A program made the position numbers and the translations under genes. Shown here in pieces: positions 1 through 5,928 of a stretch of DNA of 13,086 bases. The stretch spans positions 1 through 13,086 of the forward strand of contig CAIZOZ010000566.1 of NCBI GenBank assembly GCA_903934745.1, written 5' to 3'. Source of the DNA: an uncultured cyanobacterium. GTDB taxonomy: Bacteria; Cyanobacteriota; Cyanobacteriia; PCC-6307; Cyanobiaceae. Below the pieces are notes generated by a model that ran no database searches, was not told the DNA's origin, and saw only the letters and a list, made by a program, of their open reading frames with translations. Each line of letters begins with the position of its first letter. Positions within the stretch are counted from its first letter, which is position 1.

Positions 1-43
1 ACGGCGGCCACCACAGCGGAGGGGTTGGAGTCCGGGCCGCGGC

Positions 44-307
44 TCAAGCGACGGCGACGTGGATGCGTTTGCGGTTGCGCAGGCCGCGCTTGATGCTCTC
101 GAAGTTCACCACCCCAGCGGTGAGGGCGAAAAGGGTGTCGTCGGAGCCCCGGCCCACGTTGTTGCCGGGCAGCACGGAGGTGCCGCGCTGGCGGATCAGG
201 ATCGCACCCGCTGTGACGGTTTCACCACCGAAGGTTTTGACGCCGAGGCGCTTGGAGTTGGAGTCGCGGCCGTTGCGTGTGGAGCCTGTGCCTTTCTTGT
301 GGGCCAT
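44..307 (-). CDS. rpmA: 50S ribosomal protein L27
   Basis: Encodes an 87-residue protein that begins MAHKKGTGSTRNGRDSNS, the typical cyanobacterial L27 N-terminus with no cleaved leader. It continues with the family motifs GGETVTAGAILIRQRGT and a PGNNVGRGSDDTLFAL segment. L27 sits in the large ribosomal subunit with its N-terminal tail near the peptidyl-transferase centre. The gene is full length and lies 67 bases downstream of rplU on the same strand, the usual rplU-rpmA pair. The 23 mRNA bases before the ATG are almost all pyrimidines, so there is no Shine-Dalgarno site; the start is fixed by the conserved MAHKKG. Identification is secure. Confidence 0.97.
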   Translation of the reverse strand: MAHKKGTGSTRNGRDSNSKRLGVKTFGGETVTAGAILIRQRGTSVLPGNNVGRGSDDTLFALTAGVVNFESIKRGLRNRKRIHVAVA

Positions 308-334
308 GGGGAGGGAGGAAGGGGTGGGGGTGAA

Positions 335-347
335 CCGCCAAGGGCGG
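335..347 (-). promoter_or_regulatory. Small GC hairpin between rplU and rpmA
   Basis: CCGCC and GGCGG flank a three-base loop in the 67-base gap between rplU and rpmA, giving a perfect 5-bp stem in the mRNA. No T-run follows, so it is not a clear terminator. It might affect stability or the rplU/rpmA expression ratio, but it could be chance in GC-rich DNA. Confidence 0.25.
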
Positions 348-374
348 CATGAAAGCCATGGGGATGGGCCCCGC

Positions 375-773
375 TCAGCTGATCGGCTTGCCGCCGACGG
401 TGATCGACTGGACCATCACCCGGGTGAGCTCCTGGCGATGGCCGTTCTTGCGGCGGGTTTTCTTCTTGGGACGCATTTTGTAGATGATGATCTTGGGCCC
501 GCGGCGGTGGGCCATCACCTTCAGTTCCACCTTGGCGCCAGTGATGTAGGGCTGGCCGACGGTGGTGCCGGCGGCGGTCTTCACCAGCAGTACGTTTTCG
601 AGGGTGACCGTCTCGCCCTCTGCGGCGGCGATGCGGTCGAGGTCGAGGTAGCGGTCGCTCTGGAGCCAGAACTGCTGGCCGGAGGCCTCAACGATGGCGT
701 AGGCGCCTGTGGGGCTGGGGTCGGCGGTGCTGGCACCGGAGACGGTTGGGTTGGTGGCTGGGGACTCGCTCAT
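375..773 (-). CDS. rplU: 50S ribosomal protein L21
   Basis: Encodes 132 residues when started at the ATG at 773 (MSESPATNPTV). The frame stays open further upstream to 878, but that part (MSSDCCELRLNGG and on) does not resemble L21. The core begins at about residue 24 with YAIVEASGQQFWLQ. It continues through VTLENVLLVK and VGQPYITGAKVELKV and ends in the basic stretch YKMRPKKKTRRKNGHRQ, followed by VMVQSITV, all typical of L21. L21 binds 23S rRNA in the large subunit. About 23 Ser/Thr/Ala/Pro-rich residues precede the core. The gene is first in the rplU-rpmA pair and is transcribed divergently from kaiA. No Shine-Dalgarno site is visible. Confidence 0.95.
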   Translation of the reverse strand: MSESPATNPTVSGASTADPSPTGAYAIVEASGQQFWLQSDRYLDLDRIAAAEGETVTLENVLLVKTAAGTTVGQPYITGAKVELKVMAHRRGPKIIIYKMRPKKKTRRKNGHRQELTRVMVQSITVGGKPIS

Positions 774-966
774 GGGCGTGGGGGCGTGGCCAGGCTGGTG
801 AACGGCCTGGGGACGATCCGAAGACTCCCCAGCAAACCGCCCACCATTGAGCCTGAGCTCACAGCAATCAGAAGACAAACAAAGAGTTTGCCTTCCCGGG
901 CTGGCCTACGTCAACATTCAGCCTTCAGCGCCCCCACCCACTCCCGCAGCGGCCCCGACCCGATCC
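774..966. promoter_or_regulatory. Divergent intergenic region, rplU / kaiA
   Basis: These 193 bases separate two divergent start codons, so they should carry promoters for both the ribosomal pair and kaiA. The middle part (about 840-900) is more AT-rich than its surroundings, as expected for a promoter. A TTGCCT at 888-893 could be a -35 element for kaiA, but I find no convincing -10 at the right distance. No gene is evident here. The kaiA frame is open back to a TTG at 847, but that segment resembles no KaiA. Confidence 0.45.
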
Positions 967-1872
967 ATGCCTGAACCGGCTCTCACCATTGCCTGTCTGA
1001 TCCGCGATCCGACCCTGGCGGAGGTCTGTGGGCAGTGGCTGAGCGGCAGTCGCTACCAGGTGGAACGCTTTGATCCCGTGGTCGACCCAGTGGTGATCCT
1101 GGATCGCCGCCGGGAGGATTTCGATGCGGTGTTACTGGAAAAGGGCGCATTTCAGAGCGACACCTCGCGGACGCTGCATGCGTTGGGGCTGCTGCTGCCG
1201 GCGGTGGTCATCGGTGCGATGAGCGGCCGGGTGGAATACCACGACGCCGAGGTGCATCTGCCACCGGATCAGCTGGAGCAACTCGGATACAGCCTCGATG
1301 CGGCGCTTTCGCGATTCGTGCGCCGCAGTTTGCTCAGTGCCGGCAGCCTGGAGCGTGGTAGTGAGCAGCCCAGCACCGATCGCTGGAAGCTGGCCAATCG
1401 GCTCAAAGGCAGGCTGAGTTATCTGGGGGTCTATTACAAACGCGATCCCGACCGCTTCCTGCGCAACCTGGCTGCCAGCGAACGGGAGGAGCTGCTGCGA
1501 TCCCTGACGCGCACCTACCGTGATCTTTTGCTCAGCTACTTCCGCGATCCGGCCGCCGCCAACCAGGCACTTGAGAGTTACGTGAATACGGCTTTCTTCA
1601 TTGATCTGCCGATCACGCAAACCGTTGGGATCCACATGAACCTGATCGAAGGTTTCTCGAAGCAGCTTATGCTGGAGGGACACAAGCAAGATTTTCTCCA
1701 GGATTACCGGCTGGCCTTGCTTGATGTGATGGCCCATCTCTGTGAACTGTATCGACATTCCATCCCCCCTGATGCACCATTGGCTTTGACTTCCGCCAGC
1801 TCCGAGCCTCACCCATTCACCCCGTCACGGATTGGTGACGCCCCTGCGAACCACCGAACGGCATGGACATGA
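967..1872 (+). CDS. kaiA: Circadian clock protein KaiA
   Basis: Encodes 301 residues from the ATG at 967 (MPEPALTIACLIRD). KaiA binds the C-terminal tail of KaiC and stimulates its autophosphorylation; KaiB later sequesters it. Residues 1 to about 120 match the pseudo-receiver domain, with the Synechococcus-like EVHLPPDQLEQLGYSLDAAL segment. Residues about 140-267 are the four-helix dimer and KaiC-binding domain, with strongly conserved GRLSYLGVYYKRDPDRFLRNL, VNTAFFIDLPIT and LDVMAHLCELYRHSIP. Other KaiA proteins end about here (S. elongatus is 284 aa). This one runs on about 34 more residues of low similarity (PPDAPLALTSASSEP onward), and its TGA overlaps the kaiB ATG. The frame is open upstream to 847, but the 967 start matches family length. 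First gene of kaiABC, divergent from rplU. Confidence 0.95.
   Translation: MPEPALTIACLIRDPTLAEVCGQWLSGSRYQVERFDPVVDPVVILDRRREDFDAVLLEKGAFQSDTSRTLHALGLLLPAVVIGAMSGRVEYHDAEVHLPPDQLEQLGYSLDAALSRFVRRSLLSAGSLERGSEQPSTDRWKLANRLKGRLSYLGVYYKRDPDRFLRNLAASEREELLRSLTRTYRDLLLSYFRDPAAANQALESYVNTAFFIDLPITQTVGIHMNLIEGFSKQLMLEGHKQDFLQDYRLALLDVMAHLCELYRHSIPPDAPLALTSASSEPHPFTPSRIGDAPANHRTAWT
1823..1840. promoter_or_regulatory. Inverted repeat in the kaiA tail, just upstream of kaiB
   Basis: CGTCAC (1823-1828) and GTGACG (1835-1840) form a perfect 6-bp inverted repeat around GGATTG, with C-runs on both sides. It ends 28 bases before the preferred kaiB ATG and lies in the part of the kaiA frame that no longer resembles KaiA. 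It could be a dyad operator for kaiBC or an mRNA hairpin at the kaiA-kaiB junction. Function is inferred only from symmetry and position. Confidence 0.35.
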
Positions 1873-2258
1873 CTTCGCGCAAGACCTACATCCTCAAGCT
1901 TTACGTTGCAGGCAACACGCCCAACTCCATGCGGGCTCTCAAGACCTTGCGCAACATTCTCGAGACCGAATTCCGAGGCGTCTATGCGCTCAAGGTGATC
2001 GATGTTCTCAAGAACCCGCAGTTGGCCGAAGAGGACAAGATTCTTGCCACCCCAACCCTGGCCAAGATTCTGCCGCCGCCGGTACGGCGCATCATCGGCG
2101 ATCTCTCCGACCGGGAGCGGGTGCTGATTGGTCTCGATCTGCTCTATGAGGAACTGTTTGAGGATGGCTACGGCGAGGGGGAAGACGACTTCACCTCTTC
2201 CCCCGCCGCGCTCGATGATCAGGAGTCGACGGGGGTTCCGGAGCCGGAACCCACCTGA
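1869..2258 (+). CDS. kaiB: Circadian clock protein KaiB
   Basis: Encodes 129 residues from the ATG at 1869, which makes an ATGA overlap with the kaiA stop. MTSRKTYILKLYVAGN aligns with the start of other KaiB proteins, so it is preferred over the ATG two codons earlier (1863). KaiB is the fold-switching protein that binds the KaiC CI ring and sequesters KaiA. Residues 1-95 are nearly identical to S. elongatus KaiB, including LKNPQLAEEDKILATPTLAK, PPPVRRIIGDLSDRE and IGLDLLY. The fold-switch positions Gly88 and Asp90 are unchanged. The family is about 102-108 aa. Here an acidic, Gly/Ser/Pro-containing tail (about residues 95-129, EELFEDGYGEGEDDF onward) makes it longer. It follows kaiA directly and precedes kaiC by 62 bases. 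Confidence 0.97.
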   Translation: MTSRKTYILKLYVAGNTPNSMRALKTLRNILETEFRGVYALKVIDVLKNPQLAEEDKILATPTLAKILPPPVRRIIGDLSDRERVLIGLDLLYEELFEDGYGEGEDDFTSSPAALDDQESTGVPEPEPT

Positions 2259-2320
2259 AGCCCCAACCTCCAGTTTTTTCCAGCCCACTCTTTCCTCGTT
2301 ACTCTCCATCCACTCCTTCA

Positions 2321-3859
2321 ATGCAGGATCCCACTCTCACCAGCACACCGCCGATGCAGGTGCAGAAGCTGCCCACGGGGATGGAGGGATTTGACGACAT
2401 CCTTCATGGCGGCCTACCGATAGCCCGATCAACCTTGATCAGTGGCACCTCGGGTACGGGCAAGACCGTTTTTTCGCTGAATTTTCTCTACAATGGAATC
2501 CGGGATTTTAATGAGCCCGGTATCTTCGTCACCTTTGAGGAGTCGCCGCTCGATATTCTCCGTAATGCCGCCAGCTTCGGCTGGAATCTGCAGGAGATGG
2601 TGGAGCAAGATAAACTCTTCATCCTTGATGCTTCGCCGGATCCGGATGGCCAGGATGTGGCAGGCAGCTTTGATCTCTCGGGCTTGATCGAACGTATCAA
2701 TTATGCGATCCGCAAGTACAAGGCCCGCCGCGTGGCGATTGATTCGATCACGGCTGTCTTCCAGCAATACGACGCCGTATCGGTGGTGCGACGTGAAATT
2801 TTCCGCTTGATTGCCCGGCTCAAGGAGATCGGAGTCACCACGGTGATGACCACCGAGCGCATCGATGAGTATGGCCCGATTGCCCGCTATGGCGTTGAGG
2901 AGTTTGTTTCCGACAATGTGGTGATTCTGCGCAATGTGTTGGAAGGTGAGCGGCGGCGGCGCACGGTGGAGATTCTCAAGCTGCGCGGCACCACGCACAT
3001 GAAGGGTGAATTCCCCTTCACCATGGGTGCCCATGGGGTGAGCATCTTTCCGCTTGGAGCGATGCGGCTCACCCAGCGCTCGTCCAACGTGCGGATCAGT
3101 TCCGGTGTGCCGCGCCTCGACGAGATGTGTGGCGGTGGTTTCTTCAAGGATTCGATCATCCTGGCAACTGGGGCCACCGGTACCGGCAAGACGTTGCTGG
3201 TGTCCAAGTTCGTGGAGGATGCCTGCCGCAACCGGGAGCGGGCCATTCTGTTTGCCTACGAGGAATCACGCTCCCAGCTGCTACGCAATGCCACCAGCTG
3301 GGGCATGGATTTCGAGCAGATGGAGCAGGACGGCCTGCTGAAAATCATCTGTGCCTATCCCGAATCCACGGGCCTTGAAGATCATCTACAGATCATCAAA
3401 ACGGAGATCAGCCAGTTCAAACCGTCGCGCATGGCGATTGATTCGCTCAGTGCCCTGGCCCGGGGGGTGAGTCACAATGCCTTCCGTCAGTTTGTGATCG
3501 GCGTCACGGGGTATGCCAAGCAGGAGGAGATTGCCGGCTTCTTTACCAACACCTCTGAGGAGTTCATGGGTAGCCATTCAATCACCGATTCCCATATCTC
3601 TACGATCACCGATACCATCCTGTTACTCCAGTATGTGGAGATTCGCGGTGAGATGGCCCGGGCTCTGAATGTGTTCAAAATGCGTGGTTCCTGGCACGAC
3701 AAGGGCATCCGCGAGTTCGTGATCACCGGCAACGGCCCGGAGATCAAGGATTCCTTCTCCAACTTTGAGCGCATCATCAGCGGGGTGCCACACCGCATCA
3801 CCACCGATGAACGGGCCGATCTGGCTCGGATTGTGCGCAGTGTCGAGAGTGAGAACTGA
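2321..3859 (+). CDS. kaiC: Circadian clock ATPase and autokinase KaiC
   Basis: Encodes 512 residues, close to the usual 519. KaiC is the hexameric core oscillator: the CI ring hydrolyses ATP and recruits KaiB, and the CII ring autophosphorylates and dephosphorylates. Two RecA-like halves are visible. CI has Walker A GTSGTGKT (42-49) and catalytic Glu73/Glu74 in TFEES. CII has GATGTGKT (284-291) and Glu314/Glu315 in AYEES. The phosphorylation sites are intact at Ser427 and Thr428 in ITDSHISTIT, with Thr422 nearby; they equal S431, T432 and T426 of S. elongatus. The C-terminal A-loop and tail (NFERIISGVPHRIT to SVESEN) is present but a few residues shorter. The 62-base gap from kaiB is pyrimidine-rich without a Shine-Dalgarno site; the ATG at 2321 fits family length. 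All key residues are kept, so it should be functional. Confidence 0.98.
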   Translation: MQDPTLTSTPPMQVQKLPTGMEGFDDILHGGLPIARSTLISGTSGTGKTVFSLNFLYNGIRDFNEPGIFVTFEESPLDILRNAASFGWNLQEMVEQDKLFILDASPDPDGQDVAGSFDLSGLIERINYAIRKYKARRVAIDSITAVFQQYDAVSVVRREIFRLIARLKEIGVTTVMTTERIDEYGPIARYGVEEFVSDNVVILRNVLEGERRRRTVEILKLRGTTHMKGEFPFTMGAHGVSIFPLGAMRLTQRSSNVRISSGVPRLDEMCGGGFFKDSIILATGATGTGKTLLVSKFVEDACRNRERAILFAYEESRSQLLRNATSWGMDFEQMEQDGLLKIICAYPESTGLEDHLQIIKTEISQFKPSRMAIDSLSALARGVSHNAFRQFVIGVTGYAKQEEIAGFFTNTSEEFMGSHSITDSHISTITDTILLLQYVEIRGEMARALNVFKMRGSWHDKGIREFVITGNGPEIKDSFSNFERIISGVPHRITTDERADLARIVRSVESEN

Positions 3860-3894
3860 GCTGGGCTTCACAATCGCTAGGCGCTGACCAGCTC
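3858..3894. terminator. Inverted repeat at the kaiC / nblS convergence
   Basis: GAGCTGG (3858-3864) and CCAGCTC (3888-3894) are perfect 7-bp inverted copies separated by 23 bases. They span the 17-base gap between the convergent ends of kaiC and nblS. The arms lie on the kaiC stop and in the last nblS codons. A symmetric structure could act on both transcripts, but the loop is long and there is no T-run on either strand, so termination is only a suggestion. Confidence 0.3.
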
Positions 3895-5928
3895 CTGGCG
3901 GTTGTATTCGCGCCGTTCGGCCTGGACGGCCAGTTCGTCGAGGTCGGAATGCTCCAGCGGCAGATCAAACCAGAAGGTGGTGCCCACCCCTGGCTCGCTG
4001 GCCATGCGCACACGGGTGCCGTGCTTCTCGAGGATGCCCCGCACAATCGAGAGGCCCAGGCCGGTGCCTGCCTCGGTATGCACCGCATTCTCCACCCGGA
4101 AGAAGCGCTCGAAGATACGCTCCTGGTCGGCGGGGGAGATGCCGTAGCCCGTATCGCCGATCTCGATGCGCAGCCTTGGCAGCGGTGAGGTGAGGGCACA
4201 GTTGGGATTGTCGCCGGGGCCGTTACTGGGATCGAACGGGCACTGGTCGGGCCAGGGATAGGCCCGCAGCGTCAGGGAGCCACCGGGGGGGGTGAACTTG
4301 AGGGCGTTGCCCACCAGATTGTCAAACACCTGCAACAGCTGATCCCAGCTACCCAACACCCGCGGCAGCTGATCCTCGGCTTTGAAGTGAAGCGATACGC
4401 CCTTGTCTTCGGCGTTGAGTCGGTAGGTGCGCAGGGTTTGTTCGATCGCCGGGGTGATGGCGATCGGCTCCAGTTCCCACACCCGTTCCGCCTCCAGCCG
4501 CGAGAGATCGAGCACATCGTTGACCAGGCGGGTGAGGCGATCGGTTTCGGCGTTGGCGATGCCGAGGAACTCCTTGGTTTCCTCCGGGCTCAGCTGGTCG
4601 CCGAGATCGTAGAGCGTTTCGACATAGCTTTTGATGTTGAACAGCGGTGTGCGCAACTCATGGGAGACGTTGCTGATGAACCGGCTCTGGGCCGCATTCA
4701 ACTCCACTTCTCGAGTCAGATCCTGGATCGTGACGGCGATGCCTTTGAGACTTTCGCCGCTGGCATCTCGCACCGATTGCAGCACAATCCGCAGGGTGCG
4801 GGCCGGTTCGCCGAAGCTGCAGCGCACATCGGTGGTGTCCCGTTCATTGGCGATCAGGGCCAGCAGCGGCATGTGCAGCTCCATCGCCAGCCGATCGGGC
4901 AGTTCCTCCACCAATTCGTTGCCTTCGAGATTGCGGCCTTCCCAGCGGAACAGGCGCCGGGCGGTGGGATTCACCAGCACGATGCGGCCGTCGGCGTCGA
5001 GCAGCACGGCGCCATCGGCCATCGTGGCGATCAGCGATTGCTGTTTCACCTGGGCGGCGGTGAGCTCCTCGATGTTGGCGGCTTTGTACACCTCCAGCTG
5101 GGAGGCCATGGTATTGAAGCCCTCCAGCAGCTCCCCCAGTTCGCCGCCCACCGGCAGGGCGATGCGGGTGGTGAAGTTGCCACCGGCCACCTGGCGCACT
5201 CCCCGCAGCAGCTCCTTCACCGGCCGGATAATCGTCAGGGCGTTGAACACCGAGCCCAGAATCACCAGCACCCAGATCGAGATGAACACCGCCGTGGTCA
5301 CCTCCCGGGTGAGGGCGGCGCTGGCAATCACGGCTTCATTGGGATTGATCCCCAGCGCCACCACCCCCAGGTAGCGATCGGCGGCCACGATCGGCACGAA
5401 CACATCGGTGACCAGACCATCCGGGGTGAGGTGCTGGCGGATCAGCGGGTTGTCAGGACGGCGCTGCAGATCGGCCGGCAACTCGAGCCTGCGGCTGAGC
5501 AGTTCTTCGCCGCTGGCGCTGCTGCTCGTGCCGTTTCCCATCGGGATGCCGAGGTAAATCACCCCTTGGGCATCGGCGAAGACGATGTAGCGCAGGCTGC
5601 GGCTCGATCGCCAGAAGCGCTCCGCCACCGAGGCCAGCTCCCGGTCATTGCCCTCCGCCACCAGGGGGGTGACATTGGCTGAGAGCAGCAGGCCCAGATC
5701 ACGGGCGTAGCGGGTGTCGCTCATCTGGGCATCGCGCTGAATGCCGTTGAGCGCGAAGAAGGTGATGCCGGTCATCAGCAGGCTCACCACCAGGGTGGCC
5801 ACGGCCAGCAGCTTGGTCTGCAGGCTGAATTCGGCCCACCAGCGCCGTAATTTCAGCAGCCAGTCGCTGCCCTGCCCCTGGGGTCTGGGCGGTGTCGGCT
5901 GGATTGGTAGCGCCTTGGCCTGGCTCAT
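3877..5928 (-). CDS. nblS: NblS/Hik33-type sensor histidine kinase
   Basis: Encodes a 683-residue membrane sensor kinase with the NblS (Hik33, DspA, Ycf26) architecture, a cyanobacterial regulator of high-light, nutrient and other stress responses. Visible parts: transmembrane helices at about 38-62 and 211-233; an extracytoplasmic sensor region between them; a HAMP linker (about 233-285, IRPVKELLRGVRQVAGGNF); a PAS domain (about 295-405, ATMADGAVLLDADGRIVLVN); a HisKA domain with phosphoacceptor His423 in SNVSHELRTPL; and an HATPase domain with N box NLVGNALKF (537-545), G1 DTGYGIS (592-598) and G2 GTGLGLSIV (621-629). Between the N and G1 boxes is an insert at about 556-582 with two cysteines. 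The ATG overlaps the purD stop in ATGA, so it is probably co-translated with purD. It converges with kaiC. Assignment rests on domain order and recalled family similarity. Confidence 0.9.
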   Translation of the reverse strand: MSQAKALPIQPTPPRPQGQGSDWLLKLRRWWAEFSLQTKLLAVATLVVSLLMTGITFFALNGIQRDAQMSDTRYARDLGLLLSANVTPLVAEGNDRELASVAERFWRSSRSLRYIVFADAQGVIYLGIPMGNGTSSSASGEELLSRRLELPADLQRRPDNPLIRQHLTPDGLVTDVFVPIVAADRYLGVVALGINPNEAVIASAALTREVTTAVFISIWVLVILGSVFNALTIIRPVKELLRGVRQVAGGNFTTRIALPVGGELGELLEGFNTMASQLEVYKAANIEELTAAQVKQQSLIATMADGAVLLDADGRIVLVNPTARRLFRWEGRNLEGNELVEELPDRLAMELHMPLLALIANERDTTDVRCSFGEPARTLRIVLQSVRDASGESLKGIAVTIQDLTREVELNAAQSRFISNVSHELRTPLFNIKSYVETLYDLGDQLSPEETKEFLGIANAETDRLTRLVNDVLDLSRLEAERVWELEPIAITPAIEQTLRTYRLNAEDKGVSLHFKAEDQLPRVLGSWDQLLQVFDNLVGNALKFTPPGGSLTLRAYPWPDQCPFDPSNGPGDNPNCALTSPLPRLRIEIGDTGYGISPADQERIFERFFRVENAVHTEAGTGLGLSIVRGILEKHGTRVRMASEPGVGTTFWFDLPLEHSDLDELAVQAERREYNRQELVSA

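Noticed and set aside
1..43. Possible terminator after rpmA (GC-rich CCGCGG dyad)
   Set aside because: The symmetry is short, there is no T-run, and the window edge cuts the context.
774..878. Longer L21 starting at 878
   Set aside because: The added residues are unlike L21 and fall in the divergent promoter region; the ATG at 773 is adequate.
847..966. Longer KaiA starting at TTG 847
   Set aside because: The extra 40 residues resemble no KaiA, and the ATG at 967 gives the expected N-terminus; the segment better fits a promoter region.
1786..1814. TTGACT at 1786-1791 as a -35 box for an internal kaiBC promoter
   Set aside because: No TATAAT-like hexamer lies 16-19 bases downstream, so it is not supported as a promoter from sequence alone.
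4387..5682. Long plus-strand frame opposite nblS (431 residues)
   Set aside because: It mirrors nblS codons, is rich in His/Gln/Gly and has no domain; a shadow frame of GC-rich coding DNA.
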